From assembly GCF_947855115.1 (NCBI RefSeq), contig NZ_CANTZW010000005.1:62001-126000 (forward strand): a stretch of DNA of 64,000 nt, given 5' to 3'. A program made the position numbers and the translations under genes. This DNA comes from an uncultured Parabacteroides sp. Its GTDB lineage: Bacteria; Bacteroidota; Bacteroidia; Bacteroidales; Tannerellaceae. This document shows, piece by piece, positions 53,584 to 62,911 of this stretch; the first letter of the stretch is position 1, and each line of letters starts with the position of its first letter. The notes below the pieces were generated by a model. The model was not told where the DNA came from. It saw only the letters and a program-made list of their open reading frames with translations, and ran no database searches.

Positions 53584-54942
53584 ATGGAAAAAGGATTGCT
53601 ACATAAACAGGTTATGGATTTTTTTGTCCGTAATTTTGATGTCCGGCAAGAGAAAGAGGACGAACTGGACACGATAGAATCTATCAAGAAAGGAATCGAA
53701 TTTAAGGGGACAAATTTATGGGTACTTATTTTCGCTACGTTCGTGGCCTCTCTCGGATTGAATACGAACTCTACAGCCGTGATTATCGGCGCTATGTTAA
53801 TCTCTCCGTTGATGGGCCCGATCATGGGATTCGGGTTGGGATTGGGGATTTCCGATTTCGAGTTGATCAAGCGCTCGTTTCGAAATTTCGCTACCGCCAC
53901 TGTTTTTAGTGTAATCACTTCGACCCTGTATTTCTTGATTTCTCCGATCAGCGAGGCGCAAAGCGAGTTGCTCGCCCGTACGCAGCCTACGGTATATGAC
54001 GTGTTGATCGCCTTCTTCGGCGGTTTGGCGGGTATCGTGGCTAGCTCGACGAAGAGCAAGGGTAACGTGATTCCGGGCGTGGCTATCGCTACGGCTTTGA
54101 TGCCACCGCTTTGTACGGCCGGATTCGGGCTGGCGAGTGGTAATTTGTATTACTTTTTCGGCGCGTTTTATTTGTATTTTATCAATACGGTTTTTATCAG
54201 TCTGGCTACTTTTCTGGTCGTTCGCTTGTTGAAATATCCGAAAAAGGTTTTCTTGGATAAGCAAAGGGAAAAAATCGTGACCCGCTATGTCGGTATCATT
54301 GTTTTTTTCACGATCGTACCAAGTCTTTTCTTGAGTTATAACTTGATTCGGAGCAGTTATTTCAATGAACGGGTGCGCAATTTCGTATCGGAGGAGCTGA
54401 CTTTCCCGAATACGCAAATCCTGAACAAGGTCGTTACGGATACGAGCGAGAAAAAGGAAGTGAAAGTAGTCTTGATCGGCCAGATGGTACCCGATGAGAT
54501 GATCGCTAACGCCCGGGCCAAACTGCCTAGGTATGGGCTGGAAGATGTGCATCTGATCGTACAACAAGGTTTCGGACAGGAGGCCACGGATATCAACGAG
54601 CTGAAAAGCCTGTTGATGCAAGATTTGTATAAGAATAGCGAAGAGGTGCTGCGTGCGCAGACTATCCAGATCGACTCTCTGAAACGGCAGGTCGACAAAT
54701 ATCAGAGTTATCGGCGTTTGACATCCGAGCTGATCCCGGAGATGAAAGTCCTTTTCCCTTATGTGGTTGAGGCTTCTTGCTCGAATACGTATATCGTGAA
54801 TACGGAGACGGCGAAACCGGATACGGTTATGCTGGTTTACCTGAAAAGTAAGATGGTCATAAAGGAGGTGGAGCGCAAGAAGATCAAGGAATGGCTATCG
54901 GCTCGCGTGGAAATGGAAAATATTAAATTACTAATCGAATAA
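53584..54942 (+). CDS. DUF389 (TIGR00341-type) membrane protein
   Basis: 452-residue protein with an N-terminal soluble segment, a hydrophobic core of about six membrane helices containing ASLGLNTNSTAVIIGAMLISPLMGPIMGFGLG and GVAIATALMPPLCTAGFGLA (family hallmarks), and a ~170-residue C-terminal soluble tail with two alpha/beta segments. Family function is not established. The following peptidase gene begins 20 bases after its stop, so they may be cotranscribed. Long ORFs on the opposite strand here are shadows. Confidence 0.85.
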   Translation: MEKGLLHKQVMDFFVRNFDVRQEKEDELDTIESIKKGIEFKGTNLWVLIFATFVASLGLNTNSTAVIIGAMLISPLMGPIMGFGLGLGISDFELIKRSFRNFATATVFSVITSTLYFLISPISEAQSELLARTQPTVYDVLIAFFGGLAGIVASSTKSKGNVIPGVAIATALMPPLCTAGFGLASGNLYYFFGAFYLYFINTVFISLATFLVVRLLKYPKKVFLDKQREKIVTRYVGIIVFFTIVPSLFLSYNLIRSSYFNERVRNFVSEELTFPNTQILNKVVTDTSEKKEVKVVLIGQMVPDEMIANARAKLPRYGLEDVHLIVQQGFGQEATDINELKSLLMQDLYKNSEEVLRAQTIQIDSLKRQVDKYQSYRRLTSELIPEMKVLFPYVVEASCSNTYIVNTETAKPDTVMLVYLKSKMVIKEVERKKIKEWLSARVEMENIKLLIE

Positions 54943-54962
54943 TTTAGACTAATAAGAGTAGA

Positions 54963-57104
54963 ATGAAGTTGATGAAAAGAGTGTGGGCGGCTTTGTTGCT
55001 TTTAGCCGCTTCCGGCCAGTTATATGCCGATGAGGGCATGTGGGTGCTGAAGGAGTTAAATAAGCAGAATTTGGCGAGAATGGCCGAGTTGGGTTTTACT
55101 CCATCCTATGATCAGTTGTATAGTGAGACAAATCCTTGCGTGGCGAACGCCGTGGTAATCTTCGGAGGGGGATGTACCGGTATTACGGTCTCTAACGAGG
55201 GGTTGATCTTCACGAATCATCATTGTGGTTTCGGGGCTATCCAGCAGTTGAGTAGCGTGGAGCATGATTACCTGAAAGATGGTTTCGTCTCCCAAAGTAA
55301 GCAAGAAGAACTTCCGGTTCCGGGCCTGACGGTACGTTACCTGAGAGAGACTGTAGACGTGAGTGATCGTATTAACAGCCAGATCTCCGGCATTGAGGAT
55401 GAGTTCCAGCGTTTGTCGGCGGCTGATTCTATCGGCCGTGTGATTTGTGATTCCGTGGGGAATAATGAGTTCCTGGCGGCCGATGTCGTTCCTTTCTATA
55501 GTAATAACAAATATTTCTTGGTGGTGTACGATGTTTATCGCGACGTGCGTATGGTTTTCGCCCCGCCTAGTTCTATCGGTAAGTTTGGCGGCGATACGGA
55601 TAACTGGATGTGGCCCCGCCATACCGGTGATTTTTCCGTGTTCCGTGTGTACGCCAACGCAGATAATAAACCTGCGGAATACAATGCGAATAATAAACCT
55701 TATACCCCGAGATATGTGGCCGAGGTGTCTATGCAAGGGTATCAAGATAAGGATTATGCCATGACAATCGGCTTTCCGGGAAGCACGGATCGTTATTTGT
55801 GCTCTTGGGGCGTGCGACAGCGTATCGAGAATAGCAATAAGCCCCGTATCGAGGTACGCGGCATCAAACAGGGCATCTGGAAAGAGGCGATGTCGGCTAG
55901 CGATGAGGTTCGTATCAAATATGCTTCCAAGTATGCGGGCAGCTCCAATTATTGGAAGAACTCGATCGGCATGAATAAAGGATTGGCGAATCTAAACGTG
56001 ATCGAACGTAAGCGTGCGGAAGAGACGGCTTTTGCGGATTGGGTAGCGAAAGACCAGGCCCGGGTCGCTAAATATGGCGAGGTCTTGAACCTGCTGGAGA
56101 AAGGGTATACCTCGACCGATAAGTACAGGGAGGCTTTGACCTATTTGAACGAGGCGTTCTCTAGCGGTGCGGAGATTATCCGTTTGGCCCGTATGGTACA
56201 AGCCGTGGATATAAACGGGGCGACTCCGGAAGAGATCGATATCTTCCTGGAAGATCGTATCCAGCCGTTCTTCAAGGATTACGAGCCGTCATTAGACCGG
56301 AAAGTATTGGCCGCTATGATGAAGATCGTAAAAGAGCGTGTGTCTCCGGAGTTCTTGCCGGATATCTATACGAGTGTAGACAAGAAATACAAGGGAAATT
56401 ATGAGAAATATGCGGCAGATGTATTTAAGAAAACTACCTTGTTGTCGTACGACAAGATTGTCGGGATGTTGAGAAACCCGAAGCAATATGAGAAATTGAG
56501 GAAAGATCCGGCGGCAGAGCTGAGCCTGTCCGTATTGGTATCTATCTTCCAGCTACAGCAATTGATGGGAGACGCGGAGTATGATATCGCCAAGGGAGAG
56601 CGTTTGTACTTCGCTGGCTTGAAGGAGATGTATCCGGAGAAGGCCTTGTCTTCCGACGCCAATTTCACGATGCGCCTGAGCTATGGTTCTATCGGAGGAT
56701 ATCGCCCTTATGATGCCGCGTGGTACAATTATTATTCCACGGATAAAGGTATCTTGGAGAAAGAAGACCCGACGAGCGATGAGTTCTGGGTACAACCGGA
56801 AATATTGGATCTGGTTCGTAGCCGCGATTTCGGCCCTTACGCGAATGAGAAAGGGGAGTTGCAGCTATGTTTCCTTTCGAACAATGATATTACCGGCGGT
56901 AATTCCGGTAGCCCGGTGTTCGATAAAAATGCCCGTTTGATCGGACTCGCTTTCGATGGTAACTGGGAGGCGATGAGTGGCGATATCGCTTTTGAGCCGG
57001 ATTTGCAACGTTGCATCGGAGTGGATATCCGTTATGTCCTTTTCATGATCGATAAATGGGGTAAATGCCCGAGGTTGATTGAGGAATTGAAATTGGTGAA
57101 GTAA
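54963..57104 (+). CDS. S46-family dipeptidyl-peptidase, DPP7-type
   Basis: 713-residue exported serine exopeptidase with a signal peptide (SGQLYADEGMW) that releases dipeptides from peptide N-termini in the periplasm. The catalytic triad shows as TNHHCGF (His86/87), GGDTDNWMWPRHTGDF (Asp) and TGGNSGSPVF (Ser648). The S1 determinant 18 residues after the serine is Gly (FDGNWE, residue 666). In the family Gly there marks DPP7 specificity for hydrophobic P1, while DPP11 has Arg (FDRNWE). It supplies dipeptides for amino-acid catabolism. It is convergent with the C1 peptidase gene. Confidence 0.93.
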   Translation: MKLMKRVWAALLLLAASGQLYADEGMWVLKELNKQNLARMAELGFTPSYDQLYSETNPCVANAVVIFGGGCTGITVSNEGLIFTNHHCGFGAIQQLSSVEHDYLKDGFVSQSKQEELPVPGLTVRYLRETVDVSDRINSQISGIEDEFQRLSAADSIGRVICDSVGNNEFLAADVVPFYSNNKYFLVVYDVYRDVRMVFAPPSSIGKFGGDTDNWMWPRHTGDFSVFRVYANADNKPAEYNANNKPYTPRYVAEVSMQGYQDKDYAMTIGFPGSTDRYLCSWGVRQRIENSNKPRIEVRGIKQGIWKEAMSASDEVRIKYASKYAGSSNYWKNSIGMNKGLANLNVIERKRAEETAFADWVAKDQARVAKYGEVLNLLEKGYTSTDKYREALTYLNEAFSSGAEIIRLARMVQAVDINGATPEEIDIFLEDRIQPFFKDYEPSLDRKVLAAMMKIVKERVSPEFLPDIYTSVDKKYKGNYEKYAADVFKKTTLLSYDKIVGMLRNPKQYEKLRKDPAAELSLSVLVSIFQLQQLMGDAEYDIAKGERLYFAGLKEMYPEKALSSDANFTMRLSYGSIGGYRPYDAAWYNYYSTDKGILEKEDPTSDEFWVQPEILDLVRSRDFGPYANEKGELQLCFLSNNDITGGNSGSPVFDKNARLIGLAFDGNWEAMSGDIAFEPDLQRCIGVDIRYVLFMIDKWGKCPRLIEELKLVK

Positions 57105-57138
57105 AAACGACTGCTATCCCAACTTTGTAATATTACAT

Positions 57139-57220
57139 AGCCAGCTTCATGGATTAAGTGAGATAACTTACTTTGGTATTTTAGTTAACTCACTTGGTCG
57201 ATGAAGCTGGCTTATTTTTG
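57139..57220 (+). terminator. Long hairpin terminator between convergent peptidase genes
   Basis: 30-base arms (57139-57168 and 57183-57212) pair at 26 positions by base identity, and two more as G-U, over a 14-base loop. The base is AGCCAGCTTCAT/ATGAAGCTGGCT and TATTTTTG follows. The stem is far longer than a usual terminator. It serves the S46 gene and possibly, in reverse, the C1 gene. Confidence 0.7.
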
Positions 57221-57285
57221 TATCGCTTTTATTACCGGTTATTTCCGGTGAATAAGGGTGAATCAAATATGATTCTTCAAGATAT

Positions 57286-58455
57286 TTAAATACCTAATTT
57301 GGCCCGGATCGCTTTCGGGATAGCGTCTTTATGCACCATGATATAAATAGTCTTGGCGCGAACGAAGCTATCAGACATGTTCAGGTAACCGCCGAAAGCG
57401 TTACGTTCGGTTCCCCAAGAGTTTTTCGTGATGTAATATTTCGTGCCGTTTTGATCCTTGGCGATACCGGTAAGGTGCATCAAGTGATCGTCGGTCGTGA
57501 CAAATCCCTCGAAACCTTCTTGACGGATTCCCGGGGTGACGTTTACTTCCGGGAAAGGTTTCTCGAATTTGTAGACTTCCTCCAGACGTTCCTTCTCGTC
57601 CATTTTCTCGAAGCGGGCACGGTCGGTAGTCGAGTAATCTTCCACTTTCTTTACTTCCGGGTTGATAGCCACGCCATTCTTGAAAGAAAAACCTTTCTCG
57701 CTCACGTCGCCATCCCAGCATACCGTGTAACCATTGTTTAAGGCATAATCCGCTACTTCCATCATCTCGTCTAACGGGAGGTTATACATTTGCGCGTGCT
57801 CCCAGTTGTCGGGAACCTCTACCTCGAACTTCTGGTAATACGGATGGTGCGTGAAACTTGTCAGCTCGATATAATCATCCATGTTCAATCCGAGAGAGGC
57901 GGCGAATGTTTTCGGGGTATATTCCTTCCCTTGATAGGTGAATTTCTCCGGAAGTTTCCCCAGATAAGTGTCGAATAGATTATCGATTAGCTTGTAATAT
58001 TCCGGGCTTCGTTTTTTCATGTCCACGGCGGTCGTGGCGATCGCCTTGATATATTTTACCATCTCGGCGTGATTGTGCCGATCGGAATCATAATTGATAC
58101 CCGTATACACCTCTTCCGGAACGATACCCACTTGGTTGAATGCGTTCATGAAAGTATGCGAAAGGCTTCCTTGGCCGATATTTCCCCGGCCTTTGCGAAT
58201 ATAATTGTCTTGCAACTGGTTCATGTATTTCTGACGGACGATAAACATCTCGGAGAGATCGTACGTCCCTTTTCCCATACGGAGTAATTCCGACTCCATG
58301 AAAGAGGTCGTGGCGAAACACCAACAAGTTCCCGTAGACGCTTGATTTTTAACCGGGGTGGCGGGTACCCTTACCACATTCGTAAATTGGTAACCTTGGG
58401 CGAATGTGCTCAAAGAACCTAACGCTAAGGCACATGACAGAATGAATGTTCTCAT
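57286..58455 (-). CDS. Exported C1-family (bleomycin hydrolase-like) cysteine aminopeptidase
   Basis: 389-residue papain-fold peptidase with a signal peptide ending STFAQ. The oxyanion Gln38 and nucleophile Cys44 lie in VKNQASTGTCWCFATT. The catalytic His is in DDHLMHLTGIA (about 325) and Asn in ITKNSWGTE (about 344). Layout and the CWCFA context fit the PepC/bleomycin hydrolase branch rather than endoproteolytic papains, but here it is exported. It is the last gene of a same-strand run S9-like, C69, C1, and a REP-like element lies between it and the C69 gene. Confidence 0.88.
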   Translation of the reverse strand: MRTFILSCALALGSLSTFAQGYQFTNVVRVPATPVKNQASTGTCWCFATTSFMESELLRMGKGTYDLSEMFIVRQKYMNQLQDNYIRKGRGNIGQGSLSHTFMNAFNQVGIVPEEVYTGINYDSDRHNHAEMVKYIKAIATTAVDMKKRSPEYYKLIDNLFDTYLGKLPEKFTYQGKEYTPKTFAASLGLNMDDYIELTSFTHHPYYQKFEVEVPDNWEHAQMYNLPLDEMMEVADYALNNGYTVCWDGDVSEKGFSFKNGVAINPEVKKVEDYSTTDRARFEKMDEKERLEEVYKFEKPFPEVNVTPGIRQEGFEGFVTTDDHLMHLTGIAKDQNGTKYYITKNSWGTERNAFGGYLNMSDSFVRAKTIYIMVHKDAIPKAIRAKLGI

Positions 58456-58487
58456 CGTAATATCTATTTATAATTTAATTATTTGTT

Positions 58488-58584
58488 GTTGTAGAGACGG
58501 GGCGTGCCCCGTCTCATCCCCTCAAAATGGTAACTTAAAATACTATCAGACGGTGGGAGACGGGGCACGCCCCGTCTCTACAAC
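58488..58584. repeat. REP/BIME-like element, copy 2 (GGGGC arm type)
   Basis: Outer arms 58488-58515 and 58557-58584 are exact inverted repeats, each a hairpin GAGACGGGGC then GTGCCCCGTCTC. The central core (ATCCCCTCAAAATGG...) matches copy 1 at 9506-9601 apart from a base deletion and a few substitutions. It lies between the C69 and C1 peptidase genes, about 33 bases upstream of the C1 start. Confidence 0.85.
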
Positions 58585-58593
58585 CAGATATGG

Positions 58594-60204
58594 TTAGAAG
58601 CCTCTTTCGAATTGGGTCCAGAATGAGTCTCCCATTTCTCTCCAGTGTAGCATAGTGGCTCCGGCGAAGTCGGCGGTATAACCGGTCAGGTATTCCTTTG
58701 CGGCCTCCTCGCCTTGACGGGCAAGGATCTCCTTGTAACGGCTCTCCACGAAAGGCAGCTCTGTCTGCCCTTTCTCGGTAAAATGAGCGATGGATGCCTT
58801 CATTCGTTCTTTGGTCGCTCCCCAACGTACGGTAGCTAGCTTATTGGCACGACGGAAAACCCATACGGCGGCATCTTCCCGGTAACGATGTTGACCGCAG
58901 ACCTTGAAACAGGCCGGGAGATCTTTCGTCCCGCAGAAAATCGGGATACGGGGGCTTTGTCCGGGATTGTCATAAGCCATCCAAACCACGCCACCTACTG
59001 CGTCGGGCAACCAGTCGCGTAACTGTATCACGGTAGAATAGGAACATTGTGGCACGGCAACCAAGCGGTAGCTTTTCACGGCATCCGGTTTTAATCCGTT
59101 CAACATGTTTACCATATCCCGGGTCATCCACGGGTTGGCTACCGGGCTGATAACCGTATCGATCTCATTAGTACCTTTTTTCTTTACGGCTATTTTCAAG
59201 TTTTGGGTCATGTCGTATTCCGTACCCTCATACGTCTCGGAGAGAAGAGCCATCACGTCGGTCACGGATACCGGTTTTTCCGGTTTTACGCTGATTGGAA
59301 GTTCTTCTGCGTCATACGATAGATGTAAAGAAGGAGCTAGTTTGTTCAAGATAAAGAATTCGCGGATACTGAATGATTTCAGCTCACCGGAGTAATTCCC
59401 TCCACCATACGCTTCCCAGAAGCGGAACGGCTTTTTCCCGTCCCAGAACCCCATGCGTTTAGCTACTTCGAATACATTGGCGGAAGCCATGCAATTGTCC
59501 GTATCTTTCGGGTCTACCTTAGAGATACGCGGGATATTCGCCGATACGCCTACATGATCATCGGGAATGCGGATCGCGGCCCATACGCCTCCGATCTTGC
59601 CCGGTCCTTCGCCGAATACCTCAAAATGCCATACCTCTCGCGGGTCTGCAATCGTGAGGCACTCACCCCAATCGCCATATCCGTATTTCTCGATCAAGTC
59701 ACCCATCAGGCGAATGGCGTCGCGGGCGGTAGCGCAACGTTGCAAGACGATTCGCTGAAGCTCCTCGATCATGAACATACCTTTCTTGTTGACAAGGGCT
59801 TTCCGGCCGGTGATCGTAGTTTCCCCGATTCCCAGTTGCTTCTCATTCAGGCAGGGGTAGGAGGTATTGAGAAACTGATACGTAGACCGGGCCTCTGGAA
59901 TGGTGCCTTTCGCGATCATGCCCCGGGTTCCTTCGGCATACTCGGTGTGCATGCGTCCGGTATAGACCGTGGTTGTTGTATCGTGATCGTACGAGGCGGA
60001 AGGTACGATATCCATCCAAGTACGGTAATTACTGTCGCAGGTATGGCTGGTCATTACGGAACCGTCTGCCGAGGCTTTTTTCCCGACCATGATACTCGTG
60101 CAACTCTCCGGGTTCAAGACCGGCTCCGGATACTGGATCTGCTGCGCCATGGCAACGGATAGACTGGCGCAAAGCATAAGAACATAGGTAAAAAGTTTCT
60201 TCAT
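58594..60204 (-). CDS. C69-family dipeptidase (PepD type), exported
   Basis: 536-residue Ntn-hydrolase-like dipeptidase. A signal peptide (SVAMAQ) and short propeptide precede Cys35 in ESCTSIMVGKKASADGSVM. This is the position of the family's autocatalytically exposed N-terminal nucleophile. Other family stretches are HTCDSNYRTWMDIVP, the EELQRIVLQRCATARDAI region, YGYGDWGECLTIADPREVWHFEV and the C-terminal RWGATKERMKASI. It hydrolyses dipeptides such as those made by DPP7. It starts 27 bases after the stop of the S9-like gene. Confidence 0.92.
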   Translation of the reverse strand: MKKLFTYVLMLCASLSVAMAQQIQYPEPVLNPESCTSIMVGKKASADGSVMTSHTCDSNYRTWMDIVPSASYDHDTTTTVYTGRMHTEYAEGTRGMIAKGTIPEARSTYQFLNTSYPCLNEKQLGIGETTITGRKALVNKKGMFMIEELQRIVLQRCATARDAIRLMGDLIEKYGYGDWGECLTIADPREVWHFEVFGEGPGKIGGVWAAIRIPDDHVGVSANIPRISKVDPKDTDNCMASANVFEVAKRMGFWDGKKPFRFWEAYGGGNYSGELKSFSIREFFILNKLAPSLHLSYDAEELPISVKPEKPVSVTDVMALLSETYEGTEYDMTQNLKIAVKKKGTNEIDTVISPVANPWMTRDMVNMLNGLKPDAVKSYRLVAVPQCSYSTVIQLRDWLPDAVGGVVWMAYDNPGQSPRIPIFCGTKDLPACFKVCGQHRYREDAAVWVFRRANKLATVRWGATKERMKASIAHFTEKGQTELPFVESRYKEILARQGEEAAKEYLTGYTADFAGATMLHWREMGDSFWTQFERGF

Positions 60205-60231
60205 ATTTCTCGTGTTATTTAGATGTTTACA

Positions 60232-61272
60232 TCAATTGAATTTGTAAGCCGCCTTTCGTACGTCTTTTACGGACTTAAAGGGTTTATTGGGCTTTAGATA
60301 CTTGGCGAGGAACCGGTATATGCCGAGTCGTATCTCGGAGGCTTGCTTCGTATCGGTACGGTCGAAACTATGAGCGCCGGGAGTGCGGTCGAATATCTTG
60401 TAATCGAATTTCTTGCCTTCGGCTTTGAGGGCACGGATCATATGCTCTACTTCCACCACGTTCACGTCGTCATCGCTGGTATTGGTATGGATAAGCAGGG
60501 GATCTTGTAGTTTTTCCGCGTGCCAGACCGGTGAGCGGCGTTTATATTCTGCCATGTCCTCCCGGGGAGTCTTCCCGATATGCCCTTCATCGGAAAAGAT
60601 TTTCCGATAATCATCGGTAGAATACCCCATGCGCATGATCACGTCGCTTACCGGTACTCCGGCGAAACCGCATTTATATTTACCGGGATAGGTGAAAAGG
60701 TTCATCAACGTGATCATTCCTCCATGACTCCATCCCATGATACCGATACGATCGGCATCTACGATATCGAAATTCTCTACCATGTAATTACGGCTGACGT
60801 AGACATCCTCGTTCTCCAATCCTCCGTAATCGATATTGTCGTAGGTTGCCTGCCCATATCCGGTGCTACCCCGGTATTCGGCGGAAACGATGATATATTC
60901 TTGGGCGATCAATTCCCGGACGATATGAGCGTAATACGTATTGAAATCCGCGTGTACGCCACTATGCGGGAGGACGATCAAAGGATATTTCTTGCCGGGG
61001 TCTACGCTTTTGGGGATGAAGATATAAGTCCAGAACTTCAATTCGTTTCCTGCGCTCATCCCGGTAGGATTGGTCTCTTTCCAGCGGGCGGGACCACAAA
61101 GATAAACCTTGTCTATATGGGCTATATCGCCCACTTTCTCGTACCATAAGAGGTCATCTATCTTCTTTACTACTTGGTCAAAATCATGTTGGTAGTTTTG
61201 TGCCGCCGTGTAGCTGAATCCGGTGGTAAGGAGGAAACAAGGAAGCAGGAGACGCTTGAAGAATGTTTTCAT
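60232..61272 (-). CDS. Exported S9-type alpha/beta-hydrolase (prolyl oligopeptidase-like)
   Basis: 346-residue exported hydrolase. The start at 61272 is taken because it begins a clean signal peptide (LLLPCFLLTTGFSYTAAQ). It consists of the catalytic alpha/beta-hydrolase domain without the propeller of full-length S9 peptidases. The oxyanion region is YRGSTGYGQATYDNIDYGG and the nucleophile Ser is in MGWSHGGMI; the acid is in TSDDDVN and His in PGAHSFDRTD. YRGSxGYG and the HTxxDDxV motif are S9 features, so peptidase activity on short peptides is likely, but esterase activity cannot be excluded. It heads the run with the C69 and C1 peptidases. Confidence 0.83.
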   Translation of the reverse strand: MKTFFKRLLLPCFLLTTGFSYTAAQNYQHDFDQVVKKIDDLLWYEKVGDIAHIDKVYLCGPARWKETNPTGMSAGNELKFWTYIFIPKSVDPGKKYPLIVLPHSGVHADFNTYYAHIVRELIAQEYIIVSAEYRGSTGYGQATYDNIDYGGLENEDVYVSRNYMVENFDIVDADRIGIMGWSHGGMITLMNLFTYPGKYKCGFAGVPVSDVIMRMGYSTDDYRKIFSDEGHIGKTPREDMAEYKRRSPVWHAEKLQDPLLIHTNTSDDDVNVVEVEHMIRALKAEGKKFDYKIFDRTPGAHSFDRTDTKQASEIRLGIYRFLAKYLKPNKPFKSVKDVRKAAYKFN

Positions 61273-61435
61273 ATTGAATTTAGATATTAGGTTAATCATG
61301 AATCCTGATTTTTCAACCGTAAATATACGATTTATTTATTAATTCTCGAATATAATAGAGAGAGTAGGAGAGGGTACGGCGCTGGCTATACGTCTTTGCG
61401 GGATATAATAGAGGAAAAAAGATGAGAGTACCAGA

Positions 61436-61475
61436 TAAAAAGCGGATTGCCCTAAAATCACTTTCCGGGCAATCC
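61436..61475 (-). terminator. Terminator of the RND efflux operon
   Basis: Reading leftwards from the efflux gene stop, GGATTGCCC (61475-61467) pairs perfectly with GGGCAATCC (61452-61444), followed by GCTTTTT. It gives a clear end to the efflux transcript. Confidence 0.85.
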
Positions 61476-61508
61476 TTTTGTTATTTTAAATATGAATAAA
61501 CAAATGGC

Positions 61509-62876
61509 CTAGTCACGTCCTCCACCTAAAGCTTGATAGAGGTTGATAACCCCTTGGATTTCCGTGAAGCGATTAGCCACTTGGGTTAGTTGGGCGTTTA
61601 ATAATCCTTGTTGCGCTGTGAGTACTTCCAGATAGGTTGTCGTACCGTGCTGCATGAGTAGCGACGTACTCTTGTAGGCCCTTTCGAGAGACTCTATCTG
61701 TTTCTCGAAGTATGTGGCTTTGGCGCGTGCGGTATGGTACTGCGTCAAAGCGTCGTTTACCTCGGTTCCTGCGTTTAGTAAAGCTTGCTCAAAACTCAGC
61801 CGGGCCTCCTCCTGTTGCGCCTTGCTGATTTTCAACTGTCCGAGAAGTTGCCCCCTGGCGAATAACGGCTGGGTGAGCGAACCTACCGCCGAGGCCAGGA
61901 ACTTACCCGGATTGACGATAACCGATCCTGCCGAGTTGGTCCAGCCCGCCGAACCACTTAGGGTAATGGAGGGATAAAAAGCGGAACGGGCTTGGTTGGT
62001 AGCGTAAAACGCGCTTTCCAGAGTACGCTCCGCAACCCTTACATCAGGACGGTTTGATAATAAGTGGAGAGGTATGCCTACGGAGAAATCCTCCGGTAGC
62101 TGCTGTCCTTCCAATTTACCTCTCTGTATGGTATGCGGAGTCTCGGCCAGTAACAGCGCGAGGCTGTTCTCTACCTGATTGATCTGTTCTTTCAGGTCGA
62201 GCACGGACGTACAGATACTGTAATACGTCGCTTCCATTTGAGAAACGGCAGCCTCGTCTGCCATGCCCGCGTTCATCAGGGCACGGGTGGATTTGACCGT
62301 CTCCTTCCAGGAAGAAGCGGTTCGTTCCGAGATCTCCAACTGAGCGTCCAGCATAAGCAATGTATAATAGGTATTGGCTATCCCGGCGATCAGTTGTGTA
62401 CGTACCGCCTGCTTATAATCCTGGCTTTGCGCGTAAAGGGCCTGAGCCTGTTTCTTGGCGTTACGCATTTTGCCGAATATATCTAGCTCCCAACTGGCGG
62501 TTATCGGCACCGAATAGGTCTGTGTGGCCTTATGGGAATCGAAACTGCTCACCGTTCCCTGCGGGGAAAAAGCGAAAGAGGGGAGAAATGCCAGCTTAGC
62601 GGACAATAGAGTAGCCTCGGCTTCCTCGACCCGGAGTTGAGCGGATAGATAGTCCGTATTGTTTTGCAACCCTTGGTCGATAAGCGTCTGGAGTTGAGGA
62701 TCGGTGAATACCTCCCGCCAGTTCATGTTGCCCAAGGCGACGGTATCTTCCGTCACGGCGGTTTCCTGCCCGAATAAATCCTCGGGCACCTCGGTCGCCG
62801 GTTTATATTTACTGTATATACCACAACTGCTCAACATGATGCTGGATACAGCCAGTGTTATTATATGTTGTTTCAT
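61509..62876 (-). CDS. RND efflux outer-membrane factor (OprM/NodT-type lipoprotein)
   Basis: 455-residue TolC-fold outer-membrane lipoprotein (lipobox LSSC, Cys18). Internal duplication of the outer-membrane-efflux domain is visible: SAQLRVEEAEATLLSAKLAFLPSF in the first half and AERTLESAFYATNQARSAFYPSITLSGS with GTTTYLEVLTAQQGLLNAQ in the second. It forms the exit duct of a tripartite pump with the RND protein encoded just upstream (35-base gap). The membrane-fusion protein should lie beyond the window. Confidence 0.93.
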   Translation of the reverse strand: MKQHIITLAVSSIMLSSCGIYSKYKPATEVPEDLFGQETAVTEDTVALGNMNWREVFTDPQLQTLIDQGLQNNTDYLSAQLRVEEAEATLLSAKLAFLPSFAFSPQGTVSSFDSHKATQTYSVPITASWELDIFGKMRNAKKQAQALYAQSQDYKQAVRTQLIAGIANTYYTLLMLDAQLEISERTASSWKETVKSTRALMNAGMADEAAVSQMEATYYSICTSVLDLKEQINQVENSLALLLAETPHTIQRGKLEGQQLPEDFSVGIPLHLLSNRPDVRVAERTLESAFYATNQARSAFYPSITLSGSAGWTNSAGSVIVNPGKFLASAVGSLTQPLFARGQLLGQLKISKAQQEEARLSFEQALLNAGTEVNDALTQYHTARAKATYFEKQIESLERAYKSTSLLMQHGTTTYLEVLTAQQGLLNAQLTQVANRFTEIQGVINLYQALGGGRD

Positions 62877-62911
62877 CCTTTACTGTAATTTAGAATGGGT
62901 ATTGACTCAAT

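Noticed and set aside
53797..54621. 274-codon minus-strand ORF inside the DUF389 gene
   Set aside because: Antisense shadow of codon bias; the plus-strand product has clear family motifs.
55056..55745. 229-codon minus-strand ORF inside the S46 peptidase gene
   Set aside because: Antisense to catalytic-domain coding sequence, with no independent support.
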